Below are positions 24,486 through 32,968 of a DNA stretch of 64,000 bases, piece by piece. A model generated the notes under the pieces. It searched no databases and was not told where the DNA came from. It saw only the letters and a program-made list of their open reading frames with translations. This stretch comes from Halodesulfovibrio aestuarii (GTDB taxonomy: Bacteria > Desulfobacterota > Desulfovibrionia > Desulfovibrionales > Desulfovibrionaceae), in NCBI RefSeq assembly GCF_050571805.1, contig NZ_CP192219.1; one strand, written 5' to 3'. The translations under genes and the position numbers were made by a program. How positions within the stretch are numbered: the stretch's first letter is position 1; each line of letters begins with the position of its first letter.

Positions 24486-24857
24486 ATGCATGCAGATGTG
24501 GAATTGCAAGGGCTGTGCGATCTAAGTGAAACAGAATTATCGCGGCTTCTTGCAGAAGACTATGGAATGGAACATGCCCGAAGTGCTGATGCAGAAACAC
24601 GGATGATCTCATATCTGCAAGATTTGCGGGAAGTGTTGCGGCTTGAATCAGGAGCAGGGGTACGGGTGTTGCGTATGTGGCTGGATGAAGCATGCATGAA
24701 TAACAGGCTTGCACGGGATGAGCATATGCGGGAACGGGTTGCGCTGCTGGAATATGCCCGTGACCGTATGGCAGATGTCGCCTTGGCAGATCCGGTTTGT
24801 CATGTGCGGTTACAACTTCAGTTTTCACAGGAGTGGGCATCGGCAGAGATAAACTGA
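24486..24857 (+). CDS. Bbp19-like phage protein
   Basis: 123 residues, mostly helical and charged, with GGAG five bases before ATG 24486. GVRVLRMWLDEACMNNRL and the RERVALLEYARDRM segment resemble the Bbp19 domain of Bordetella phage BPP-1, whose gene also lies between portal and scaffold. Assignment rests on position plus this short similarity. Possible role in capsid assembly. Confidence 0.55.
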   Translation: MHADVELQGLCDLSETELSRLLAEDYGMEHARSADAETRMISYLQDLREVLRLESGAGVRVLRMWLDEACMNNRLARDEHMRERVALLEYARDRMADVALADPVCHVRLQLQFSQEWASAEIN

Positions 24858-24925
24858 CTGTAACAATGACAGCCGGAATAATAACGAACGGTACTCGTTA
24901 GCGCCGTCGAAATGGGAGGATAGAT

Positions 24926-25711
24926 ATGCATACCGCAATGGATAGAAATGGAACTGGGGCAGAGGCGGATAAGGGAGGCGGACCGCAGGGGAGTACAAAC
25001 ATGGGGCAGCTTGCCCAAACGGAGCATGCCCTTGCATCTGGCTCAAAAGATGGACAGGGCTCGGGACAGAGTGCCCCCCCGACTTCCCAGCAGCCAAGCG
25101 GAACGGGGTATTCGGGACACACCGTACTAGACGGTAAAACTCAAGCATCTCCGCAGGGTGCAGAGAGCACAGGAAATATTGTTTCGAAGGGCATTGAGCC
25201 GAAAGGAAGTAGCCAGAACGGGAGCGCTTTGGGCACAGATGCTTCTCAGGAGGGACACGTTCAGCCGTTCGCCGTGAAGTTTCCAGAGGATATGCCTGTA
25301 ACTCAGGAACTTTTGGATAATTATCAGGCGTTCTGTGCTGACTGCGGTTTGAATAATGAACAGGCACAGCAGGCTGTTGATTTCTATTTGAAAGAGCAGG
25401 CGCGGCAGATGGATGCCGAGCGCGAACTGTCCATGCATATTCTGGAGAGTGGGCCATGGAAAGGGCAGTTTGAACAGCGTCTTTCTGTGGCAAACAGTGC
25501 TGTACGTGCTCTGAATACTCAATTGGGAGGTCGGTTACAGCCGATGCTTGAGGCTGGATTGGGGAATAATCACATTTTTGCGGAGATGATGGCGTGTGTC
25601 GGAGACTTGCTTCAAGAGGAAAATTTTATTCCGCACGCAGGCGGTGGCGCTACTCCCCGTTCTATGTCCACTGAGGATTTTTTACGTAATGAAGTATTTA
25701 AAACCCGCTAG
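24926..25711 (+). CDS. Phage scaffolding-type protein
   Basis: 261 residues; GGGAGG before ATG 24926. The first 110 residues are low-complexity Gly/Ser/Gln/Thr; residues about 115-200 are helical and acidic (KFPEDMPVTQELLDNYQAF ... NNEQAQQAVDFYLKEQ), and the end is short and basic. Disordered N-terminus plus coiled helices directly upstream of the capsid gene is the pattern of podoviral scaffolds or head-assembly proteins. No protease motif is seen. Confidence 0.7.
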   Translation: MHTAMDRNGTGAEADKGGGPQGSTNMGQLAQTEHALASGSKDGQGSGQSAPPTSQQPSGTGYSGHTVLDGKTQASPQGAESTGNIVSKGIEPKGSSQNGSALGTDASQEGHVQPFAVKFPEDMPVTQELLDNYQAFCADCGLNNEQAQQAVDFYLKEQARQMDAERELSMHILESGPWKGQFEQRLSVANSAVRALNTQLGGRLQPMLEAGLGNNHIFAEMMACVGDLLQEENFIPHAGGGATPRSMSTEDFLRNEVFKTR

Positions 25712-25723
25712 GAGGGGATAATT

Positions 25724-26638
25724 ATGGGTGCGACACTTAAAGAACTTGCAACAGTTCACAGCGCAAAACAGCCACAGCAGGTAGACAGTTTAACAGAAGA
25801 AGCACCGGTACTGGGGGTCATTCCTTTTGAAGAAGCGTCCCATGGTCTGTGGAATATGTATGAAGAAGTGACAGATGTCGAAGGTGCAGGATGGGTTGAA
25901 ATGAATGCACCGCTTCCCGGAGTCGATGTGACGAGTGATCTAAAAAAAGTAGATCTTTCAATTCTCGGTGGGGAAATCGAGTGTCCGGAAGACACAGCGC
26001 GCATGTTCGGTAATAAAGAAGCTTATTTTGCCCGTAAGCTTCCAAAGATTATCCGTAAGTCCGGTATGGCTGCGGAACAGCGTATCATTTACGATAACTT
26101 CCTGCGTTGGGCTGCGGATAACAAGCGTATGGTAAGTGCAGGTGCAACCTCAGACGATTGTTACTCAGTTCTTGCGGTACGTTTTGTTTCCGGCGAGACA
26201 ACCGGTCTTTATTCAAGTGAAAGCTTCAAGCAGGGAACCTTACTTGATGTGCAGCCCATTAACGGGGGACAGCTCTATAAGGCATCTTCCGGTAAGCATG
26301 AAGGCGTACTTTGCTACGGTTGCCGTCTAAAAGCATACTTCGGCTTGCAGATTGCCAATGAGCATTCTGTTGCCGCGTTGGTTAACATTAATAAAAAAAA
26401 TACTCCAACTGCCATGATGATTGACGATTTGCTTGCAGACGTGCGCGCAACTTCTGGTACCACCTATCTCTTTATGCACGGGAAAGCGCAGACGTTGCTC
26501 AATGAACATAAGGGCAAGTCTCTTCAGGTACTTCCTAGTGGTCGAGATCTTGATCGTCAGATCACACATTGGAACGGTGTAGAAATTGTGACCTCGTACA
26601 ACTTCCTTGACGGCACTGAAGCAGCGCGAACTGTCTAA
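25724..26638 (+). CDS. Major capsid protein
   Basis: 304 residues, AGGAGGGG before ATG 25724. Called from size, position between scaffold and cement genes, and recognisable text: MGATLKELATVH, MNAPLPGVD, MFGNKEAYFARKLPKI and a C-terminal IVTSYNFLDGTEAARTV, which fit the BPP-1/Bcep-type HK97-fold capsid proteins. It should form the icosahedral shell. Intact. Confidence 0.82.
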   Translation: MGATLKELATVHSAKQPQQVDSLTEEAPVLGVIPFEEASHGLWNMYEEVTDVEGAGWVEMNAPLPGVDVTSDLKKVDLSILGGEIECPEDTARMFGNKEAYFARKLPKIIRKSGMAAEQRIIYDNFLRWAADNKRMVSAGATSDDCYSVLAVRFVSGETTGLYSSESFKQGTLLDVQPINGGQLYKASSGKHEGVLCYGCRLKAYFGLQIANEHSVAALVNINKKNTPTAMMIDDLLADVRATSGTTYLFMHGKAQTLLNEHKGKSLQVLPSGRDLDRQITHWNGVEIVTSYNFLDGTEAARTV

Positions 26639-26659
26639 CGCAAAAAAGATGAGATTACT

Positions 26660-27061
26660 ATGTACAAACATACCTTGCGAGTAAATGGTGAGTATTTGGC
26701 AAAGGCGCAGACACTTCCTTCTAATTCAGGTGTTGTGGGTAATGGGGGCTCTATTAAAGCCGGTTCAACAATGGGGGCTGTTGAAGTGGTAATGGCTGCG
26801 GCAGATGAGGTGAGCATTCCGGCAGAAACTCAGGTTTTGTTACAGCTTGAAGGTAGTGATGATAAAAGTGTTTTTACACTTATGCCTGTGAACCACGTGG
26901 TAACGACGTCTGCCGATGTAACAACATATAAGGAGGGGGACGAACTTGCCCGTCTGCCGGTAGCTTCTAATGCTCCAAAGCATGTGCGTTGCCGTATTTC
27001 CACAAACAAAACAGGCATAGTTGGAACCGTGGATGTTTTCTGCGACTTCCTGCCGCGTTAA
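26660..27061 (+). CDS. Bbp16-like capsid cement protein
   Basis: 133 residues. Predicted all-beta, with the repeated small-residue loops of decoration proteins and the N-terminal NGEYLAKAQTLPSNS segment typical of Bbp16-type cement proteins, which clamp capsid subunits in BPP-1. The portal, Bbp19-like, scaffold, capsid, cement order matches BPP-1-like phages. Confidence 0.65.
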   Translation: MYKHTLRVNGEYLAKAQTLPSNSGVVGNGGSIKAGSTMGAVEVVMAAADEVSIPAETQVLLQLEGSDDKSVFTLMPVNHVVTTSADVTTYKEGDELARLPVASNAPKHVRCRISTNKTGIVGTVDVFCDFLPR

Positions 27062-27097
27062 TTAGTCTTGCGTTGTAGCACTTAGCGTTATTCATAA

Positions 27098-27128
27098 TGT
27101 CCAGAGAGCAGTGCTTGCTTTCTGGACA
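27098..27128 (+). other. Stem-loop between cement and tail genes
   Basis: TGTCCAGA pairs with TCTGGACA (eight bases) around a 15-base loop. Followed by TTTGTGG, so it might attenuate transcription between head and tail genes. Confidence 0.5.
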
Positions 27129-27156
27129 TTTGTGGATGCTGGAACAGGAGCTTTTT

Positions 27157-27717
27157 ATGAAGTCAGTGATCTCTATTTGTAATAAAGGGTTACAGTACGT
27201 AGGGGGGAGCCCGATTGTTTCACTTGAAGAAAATACACGTGGTGCCGAGTTATGTAATCAACTGTATGCAGAGGTGCGTGATGAATTGCTTGAATCACAT
27301 CACTGGAGTTTTGCAACCCGCTATGTACGCTTACCAAAGTTGCCGGAATCACCACCCTTTTATTTCGCCTGCGCCTATCAGTTGCCCGCGGATTGCATCG
27401 GTGTACGGCAGTTGCAGGACAGTAAACCTTTTGAGGTGGTGGAAGGGCGGGTCTTGTACACCGACAGTACTCCTGCCAAGGCGATTATCACTGTTCGTGT
27501 GACTGATCCTGCCTTATATCCTGCTTTATTTGTAGAGGTCATGGCGCGAAAACTCGCCGCAGAACTGGCTGTGCCGTTGATGAACAGCGCAAAGCTGGAA
27601 CAAACCATGTACAGCAAATTTGTTGATTCTTTTGCGCGTGCTGCGGCGGTAGATGGTGCGGAAGGTGTGCAGCAGATTGATGAGTCGGATGGCTGGCTAC
27701 AGGCAAGAACCCTTTAG
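27157..27717 (+). CDS. Tail tubular protein A (T7 gp11-like)
   Basis: 186 residues from MKSVISICNKGLQYVG at 27157 (AGGAG upstream). The N-terminal ICNKGLQYVG, the RDELLESHHWSFATRYVRL segment and PFYFACAYQLPADCIGVRQL are characteristic of gp11-like gatekeeper proteins that form the adaptor ring under the portal. Full length. Confidence 0.85.
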   Translation: MKSVISICNKGLQYVGGSPIVSLEENTRGAELCNQLYAEVRDELLESHHWSFATRYVRLPKLPESPPFYFACAYQLPADCIGVRQLQDSKPFEVVEGRVLYTDSTPAKAIITVRVTDPALYPALFVEVMARKLAAELAVPLMNSAKLEQTMYSKFVDSFARAAAVDGAEGVQQIDESDGWLQARTL

Positions 27718-27767
27718 TAAGATTCTTTAGCAGGTTCTGACGGGGCTGAGTGACAGGGGAGAATAAA

Positions 27768-29825
27768 ATGAGTGCAGTTACTGTTATACAGAACAATTTT
27801 AACGGGGGAGAGCTGTCTCCGCTTATGGGAGCGCGTACTGATCAGGTTCGGTATGGCAATGGATGTAAAAAATTGCATAATATGATGGTGCTTCCTCATG
27901 GGCCTGCATCGAGGCGTCCCGGTTTTCAATTCTTGGGGAAATGCCGTGACGGCGGGACGCGTGTCCGACTTGTCCCGTTTACGTTTAATGCAGATCAGGC
28001 GTACGTTCTGGAATTTGGCAATAAATATATGCGGGTATGGAAGGATGGCGGGCTTGTGACAAATCTTACGGGGCGACCTATAGAAATCGGTACTCCTTGG
28101 ACGAGTGACATCGTAGATTCACTTTCTGTGTGCCAGTCTGCCGATGTGTTGTTTGTCGCCAGTGCCTCCTGTCCTCCATATAAAGTTTGTCGAACGGGAC
28201 ACGCTTTGTGGCACCTTGAGCGGGTTGTTTTAGGGAGCCGGATGAAGCCTCCGACAGATTTGGAAGTGACTAAAAAAGGTACAGCTTCAAGAGAATATTC
28301 GTATGTTGTTACTGCTATTGATCCATTTACTCGAGAAGAAAGTGAACCGTCTGTTGCAATAACCCTTCAGGGGCCGGAAACAATTTCCGTAGAATCTTCC
28401 ATCACGCTTACATGGGAGTCAGAACATAATGATGCCATATATGCTGTATATAAATGCTGGAATGAATCTGGAAAATTTGGATTTGTTGGGCAGGCCAAAA
28501 GCAGGAAGTGGGTGGACAGGGGCGCTAGCCCTGATTTTTCGGAAGGTTTTCCCATATACCGCACGATGTTTCAGCGCGCTGATGAATATCCGAGCTCTGT
28601 GCAGTTTTACCAGCAACGTTTGTGTTTTGCCGCAACCAACAACCAGCCGCAGACTATTTGGATGAGCCAATCTGGCAGTTATAATAATTTTAATATTTCT
28701 GATCCATTGCGTGATGATGACAGTGTCGCTGCAACAATTGCGGCAGAACGGGTTAACAAGATTGAATGGATGGTTCCGGGGCGTCAACTCATTGTAGGTA
28801 CCGCTGGTAGCGAATGGAGTTTGAGTGGCGGTGAGAACAAGGCCGTCACACCTTCATCTATTAAGTTTGAGCGGCAGAGTGTGATCGGGGCAGCGCCGTT
28901 AGCGCCGTTGGTTGTGGGAGAAAACATTCTTTTTCTTCAACAAGGCGGTAAAGTAATTCGTGAGCTTCAGTATTCGTTGCAAAAAGATGGTTATATGGGG
29001 ACGGAGCTTTCTATCCTTTCCGAACACCTGCTTAAGGACAATCCTGTTGTGTCATGGGCATACCAGCAAGAGCCGTATTCTGTTGTCTGGTGCGTGTTGT
29101 CTGATGGCTCCTTAGCTGCGTTCACCTATGAGCGTGAACATGATGTTATCGGATGGCATAAACATTCGTCTGAAGGACATTTTGAATCCGTCTGCTGTAT
29201 TCATGGAGATAGGGGCGATGAACTGTGGTGTGTTGTGACCCGTGTCGTTAATGGAAAAAACTGCCGTTATGTTGAGCGGTTGGCTCCCTACGGTGTCAAC
29301 GGCATAGAAGAGCAGTTTTTTGTTGATTCAGGCGTAAGCTATCATGGAGAGAAGGCAGAGACTTTTTCAGGTTTGGAGCATCTTGAAGGTGAAAGTATTC
29401 AAGCTTTAGCAGACGGGTTTGTGATACCGCCCCAAGTGGTTTCAGAAGGCAGCATTACTTTGTCACATGCTGCTTCTGTTGTGCACATTGGATTGCCATA
29501 TACATCGGAATTAATTCCAATGGAGCAGGAAGTTATACTGCAAAGCGGGAGTAGCAGAGGACGAACTCGAAGAGTCAGCAGGGTAAGTTTGCATGTGCAT
29601 GAGACTGCCGGTCTTCAAGTCGGAGTAGGAAGTACTGCTCCACAGCCGGTGCCATTGCGCGAAGATGCAGGACTGGATCTAGCTCCGGCGCTGTTTAGTG
29701 GTGAGACGGTTGTTGAAGTTAATGGCGGGTATGAAATTCAGTCAAATGTTGTTTTCAGGCAGTGTGAGCCGCTTCCGGCAACATTACTCTCATATTCAAT
29801 GCAGGTTGAGATGGGTGAGCGATGA
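27768..29825 (+). CDS. Tail tubular protein B / tail nozzle (T7 gp12-like)
   Basis: 685 residues from MSAVTVIQNNFNGGELSP at 27768 (AGGGGAG upstream); the longer frame has no ribosome site. FNGGELSPLMGARTD and the MMVLPHGPASRRPG segment are diagnostic of the tail nozzle family; FYQQRLCFAATNNQPQTIWMS marks the beta-propeller. It forms the tail tube end. The stop overlaps the next start by four bases (ATGA). Slightly shorter than T7 gp12, intact. Confidence 0.9.
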   Translation: MSAVTVIQNNFNGGELSPLMGARTDQVRYGNGCKKLHNMMVLPHGPASRRPGFQFLGKCRDGGTRVRLVPFTFNADQAYVLEFGNKYMRVWKDGGLVTNLTGRPIEIGTPWTSDIVDSLSVCQSADVLFVASASCPPYKVCRTGHALWHLERVVLGSRMKPPTDLEVTKKGTASREYSYVVTAIDPFTREESEPSVAITLQGPETISVESSITLTWESEHNDAIYAVYKCWNESGKFGFVGQAKSRKWVDRGASPDFSEGFPIYRTMFQRADEYPSSVQFYQQRLCFAATNNQPQTIWMSQSGSYNNFNISDPLRDDDSVAATIAAERVNKIEWMVPGRQLIVGTAGSEWSLSGGENKAVTPSSIKFERQSVIGAAPLAPLVVGENILFLQQGGKVIRELQYSLQKDGYMGTELSILSEHLLKDNPVVSWAYQQEPYSVVWCVLSDGSLAAFTYEREHDVIGWHKHSSEGHFESVCCIHGDRGDELWCVVTRVVNGKNCRYVERLAPYGVNGIEEQFFVDSGVSYHGEKAETFSGLEHLEGESIQALADGFVIPPQVVSEGSITLSHAASVVHIGLPYTSELIPMEQEVILQSGSSRGRTRRVSRVSLHVHETAGLQVGVGSTAPQPVPLREDAGLDLAPALFSGETVVEVNGGYEIQSNVVFRQCEPLPATLLSYSMQVEMGER

Positions 29826-30292
29826 TTGTTCGTAAGGGAGGAATCGAGGATGCTATTGCGTTGCAGGGCCGTTTACGAAAACAGGATTATGACGAAGTAT
29901 GGGCTGCTTACGGACATAATCCGGATGAGGTGCTTGTGGCATGTGCGCAATATTCAACGATGCTTTGGTGTGCTGAAATACATGATGTCGTTGCAGCTGT
30001 CATTGGTGTAGCCCCATCAATAAAAAGCGATTGCGAAGGACAACCGTGGATGCTTGGAACTGATGACATTTGTTCTGACACGAAGGCTTTTTTACGTTGG
30101 CCGCTGGAACTTTTGCCATTGATGCATCGTGTTTATCCAGTGCTTCGTAACATGGTCGATGCTCGTAATAAAAATTCTATTCAATGGCTTCGTCGCATGG
30201 GGTTTACTTTGGCACAAGATACAGTTCCATATGGACCATTTGGAATACCATTTTATGAGTTTTATAAGGAGGACTTGGTATGTGTTCGGTAG
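29822..30292 (+). CDS. T7 gp13-like / DUF2833 phage protein
   Basis: 156 residues, coupled to the tail nozzle gene by ATGA. IVRKGGIEDAIALQGRLRKQDYDEVWAAYG at the start and LVDARNKNSIQWLRRMGF-type text near 120 give a GNAT-like fold seen in internal virion protein A (gp13/DUF2833) of podoviruses. Catalytic function is doubtful; gp13 is needed for correct virion maturation in T7. Confidence 0.72.
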   Translation: MIVRKGGIEDAIALQGRLRKQDYDEVWAAYGHNPDEVLVACAQYSTMLWCAEIHDVVAAVIGVAPSIKSDCEGQPWMLGTDDICSDTKAFLRWPLELLPLMHRVYPVLRNMVDARNKNSIQWLRRMGFTLAQDTVPYGPFGIPFYEFYKEDLVCVR

Positions 30293-30777
30293 CAGGGGTT
30301 GGAGCATTGTTGGCTGTTGCTGCTTCGGCAGTTTCAAGTAATCAGGGGAGCGCGAAGGTGAAAATAAGTCGCTCGGCTGTAAACACAGCGCCGGTTGATG
30401 CCTATGCAGCTCAGCAACGAGCAAACCATGCCCGTGCTGAAGGTGATCGGAAAATGAATGCAGAGCGGCGGAAGTACCTTCAGTCTGAAGGTCGGACGCA
30501 AAGTGTATTTGCAGCAAATAATGTATCTCTTGCTTCAGGCAGTGCCCTTGATCTGTTGGTAAATAACAGGGCCTATGCGCAGGATACGATGAACGATATC
30601 CGGTATGAAAGTGAAATGAAGGCATGGGAATATGATGTAGATAGAGCTAAAGCAGAGGCTCGTAGTTTTACGTCATCCCGGACTTCAACTCAGGATTCAT
30701 GGAGTGATACGCTTACAAATCCATTGTTTGTTATTCAGTCTGCGCAAAAAGGGCTTTCACTTTTTGGTAAGGGGTAG
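30280..30777 (+). CDS. T7 gp14-like internal virion protein
   Basis: 165 residues, AAGGAGG before ATG 30280 and 13 bases of overlap with the previous gene. A short hydrophobic N-terminus (GALLAVAASAVSS) is followed by helices; RYESEMKAWEYDVDRAKAEA and SLASGSALDLLV are typical of gp14-like proteins, which form a channel in the outer membrane during DNA ejection. Intact. Confidence 0.75.
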   Translation: MCSVAGVGALLAVAASAVSSNQGSAKVKISRSAVNTAPVDAYAAQQRANHARAEGDRKMNAERRKYLQSEGRTQSVFAANNVSLASGSALDLLVNNRAYAQDTMNDIRYESEMKAWEYDVDRAKAEARSFTSSRTSTQDSWSDTLTNPLFVIQSAQKGLSLFGKG

Positions 30778-30782
30778 TTGGT

Positions 30783-32150
30783 ATGCTTGCTGAAGAAAAA
30801 AGAGCAATGCCGGAAGATTCTGTTGAAGCCTTAATGGCGTTAGAACGAATTGTTAGTGCCGAGCAGGAAATGCGTTCCGGAACTGAAGACGGTCAACCGA
30901 GTAGTGAGACTGCGTCAAAAATTTTTATTAAAGCTGTATCCAGTGGGAGTGATGTCTCTCGAGGGGCGGTAGCTTCCCAACTGGCCGGGAGTGCCTTTCT
31001 CCATTCGCAGATCGAGCCGTTTGAGCAAAAGAAGCAGATTGTAGAGCAGGCACAGCAGTTGTGTCGTAAGCGTCTGCAAGGACTGTGTGGTGATGCAAAA
31101 GTGTTGGGGCGAGCCTATGCAACGGCAAGTGAATCAAAAAGCGATGAAAATTCCCGAAAGAGCATGCTGGAATCCTTAGATGAATTACAGGAAAAAATGT
31201 CACAGACAGAAGATCTTGTATGGATAATTCAAGGAGAAAGCCGTGGAATTAATGAAAGACAAAAGCGTTTAAATACTTCTGCGTTGTTATGCAGTTTTTT
31301 TTCAGAAGTGGCTGTCTACAATCCCGTCGCCGGTTCCCGCTTGTTTGCAGAACGAAAGGACATGCTCGTGACGGCTGATGCAGAACTTGTGGCGGATATT
31401 CTTTTACGCAGTTCAAGTGAAAGTGCCTATAACGTCATTTCTCGAGGAATCGAAACGGATGATCCGAAGGAGCGTCTGGATGCACTCTGTACTTGTTGTG
31501 AAAAAGTGTCCGCAGACGCGTTGGAGATTTCTGAAAAAAGTTATGCTTTATTGTTGAATAGGGTTGAGGCTGAACGGGTGCAGACTCTTCAGCTGGACAA
31601 GCTTTTTACAGCGGTAACACGTAAAAATGTTGCGCGGGAAGTGTGTGAGTTTCTTGTCAGGGGAGACCGGGTCGCGGCACTTTCAGTACTCTATTGTTCA
31701 CAGGATTTTTCGGAAAGAGAAAAGCAACAAGTAATAGATGTAATTCGTCAGCAACAGTGGGTAACAGAGCCATCAATCTTTATTGAAGCATTTGCCGCAT
31801 CCGTAGAATGCGAGCGTGGTGCAGAACCATGTTGTATTTTTCCGGCAGATTCTTTGTCTCCGTATGATGCCTTATTGTTGTATGACTTGCTTGGGGAGTA
31901 CTCACCCAAGACTCAATTTGAAAATGAGCAACTTTTATCTCTATTATACTCATTCCAAGCAACAAAAAATAAAACAGAACCGTCATCAATATTTACAAAA
32001 AATAAAAATATTGGTGTTGCGGATAAACAAAAAAGAGCTGTTTCAGATATGACGGTCTTGCGTTATGTACTAGATGCTATTGTCTCTGCACGAAAAGAAA
32101 ATAAAGATGTATTAACTATTCTGCATACTATTGAGAAGGAAGCATTTTGA
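30783..32150 (+). CDS. Large helical protein in the position of internal virion protein gp15
   Basis: 455 residues, mainly charged amphipathic helices (for example QKKQIVEQAQQLCRKRLQ and ESLDELQEKMSQTEDLVWII). Not recognised by sequence. By position it corresponds to the gp15-type ejection protein, though shorter. The base composition of the last 300 bases turns A/T- and Lys-rich, as if approaching a junction. The following gp16-like gene expected in podoviruses is missing. Confidence 0.55.
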   Translation: MLAEEKRAMPEDSVEALMALERIVSAEQEMRSGTEDGQPSSETASKIFIKAVSSGSDVSRGAVASQLAGSAFLHSQIEPFEQKKQIVEQAQQLCRKRLQGLCGDAKVLGRAYATASESKSDENSRKSMLESLDELQEKMSQTEDLVWIIQGESRGINERQKRLNTSALLCSFFSEVAVYNPVAGSRLFAERKDMLVTADAELVADILLRSSSESAYNVISRGIETDDPKERLDALCTCCEKVSADALEISEKSYALLLNRVEAERVQTLQLDKLFTAVTRKNVAREVCEFLVRGDRVAALSVLYCSQDFSEREKQQVIDVIRQQQWVTEPSIFIEAFAASVECERGAEPCCIFPADSLSPYDALLLYDLLGEYSPKTQFENEQLLSLLYSFQATKNKTEPSSIFTKNKNIGVADKQKRAVSDMTVLRYVLDAIVSARKENKDVLTILHTIEKEAF

Positions 32151-32215
32151 TGGACTTATTGCATGAGTGTAAGTGTTGTGCTGTGTGTTTTATTGTAAAA
32201 AAATATAATAGATAA
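32150..32215 (+). pseudogene. 21-codon frame coupled to the last virion gene, possible scar of a lost gene
   Basis: The ATG overlaps the TGA of the preceding gene (TGATG), the coupling used between the other virion genes, but the frame stops after 21 codons in A/T-rich sequence. It encodes MDLLHECKCCAVCFIVKKY-like text with four Cys. It may be the start of a truncated gp16-type gene, or chance. Confidence 0.25.
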
Positions 32216-32283
32216 TAAAAATAGCATTTGCTTTGTATAACTCTAGAAAAATACTAGCAAATTTGTATAGAAATGTTAGATCG

Positions 32284-32297
32284 GTGGTGTGCACCAC
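32284..32297. promoter_or_regulatory. Operator-like palindrome upstream of the FCD protein gene
   Basis: GTGGTG-TG-CACCAC. The inner TGGTG/CACCA arrangement resembles sites bound by FadR-type GntR regulators. Confidence 0.4.
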
Positions 32298-32376
32298 TAT
32301 TTAATGAAACTACATAATATAATGGAGCTTACACTTTTTTTTGGTATTCTATCTTTTCTAGGAGATAGGAGTTGCC

Positions 32377-32868
32377 GTGTATCAGCAGATGAAGTGTATC
32401 CAACAGAAGTGTTTTGAGACATGTAGTCGAAGCGAAAGCATGTATGCGTATACCTCCCGACTGCAGGATATTATTCAAGTTCAATACAGCATAGAGACGG
32501 CCTTACTGGAAGCTGTGGTTAGAAATGCCACAGGGGAAGGGATTGTACGTCTGCACAACCTTGTGTCGGCACAGAAAACGGTGTTGCATTCGGACATTGA
32601 GACAAAGCTTGTATTACGAAGTTTTTATGAAGAGCTGTTTGCCTTGGCCTCAAACTGTATGCTGTCTATGCTTTCTGTGCATCTGATACCGATGTTTGAA
32701 GAAGGTCGGGATTTGTATTTGGCAGTCGCGTTTAATCGAAAAACGTTTTACGAACATAATAAAAAGCTCGTTCGTTGTATTGAAGAGCTTGATGAAGTAG
32801 GAGCCTGTGCCGCCTTACGGGGGCAGTTGCTACGGATGGGGACGTATTATTCAGTCTACCTTAATTAG
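32377..32868 (+). CDS. Stand-alone FCD-domain protein (GntR-type regulator without its DNA-binding domain)
   Basis: 163 residues; GTG start at 32377 with GGAG five bases upstream. The helical text IETALLEAVVRNATGEGIVRL ... FYEELFALASNCMLSML ... YEHNKKLVRCIEELDEV follows the FCD ligand-binding domain of FadR-type regulators. The winged-helix half is absent: upstream sequence in this frame is short and A/T-rich. It could be a remnant that has gained its own ribosome site, or an anti-regulator that pairs with an intact GntR protein. Metal-binding His of the family is only partly kept (EHNKK). Confidence 0.6.
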   Translation: MYQQMKCIQQKCFETCSRSESMYAYTSRLQDIIQVQYSIETALLEAVVRNATGEGIVRLHNLVSAQKTVLHSDIETKLVLRSFYEELFALASNCMLSMLSVHLIPMFEEGRDLYLAVAFNRKTFYEHNKKLVRCIEELDEVGACAALRGQLLRMGTYYSVYLN

Positions 32869-32871
32869 TAC

Positions 32872-32908
32872 ATAAAAAAAAAGCCGCATGAAGCGGCTTT
32901 TTTTTATG
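32872..32908. terminator. Bidirectional terminator
   Basis: AAAAAAAGCCGC and GCGGCTTTTTTT around ATGAA, between the FCD gene and the convergent TetR gene. Confidence 0.92.
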
Positions 32909-32968
32909 TACTCACAGCAGAAATATTCGCGCGGAAGCTACGTATACTGTGAGTATGTGCAGGCTGTT

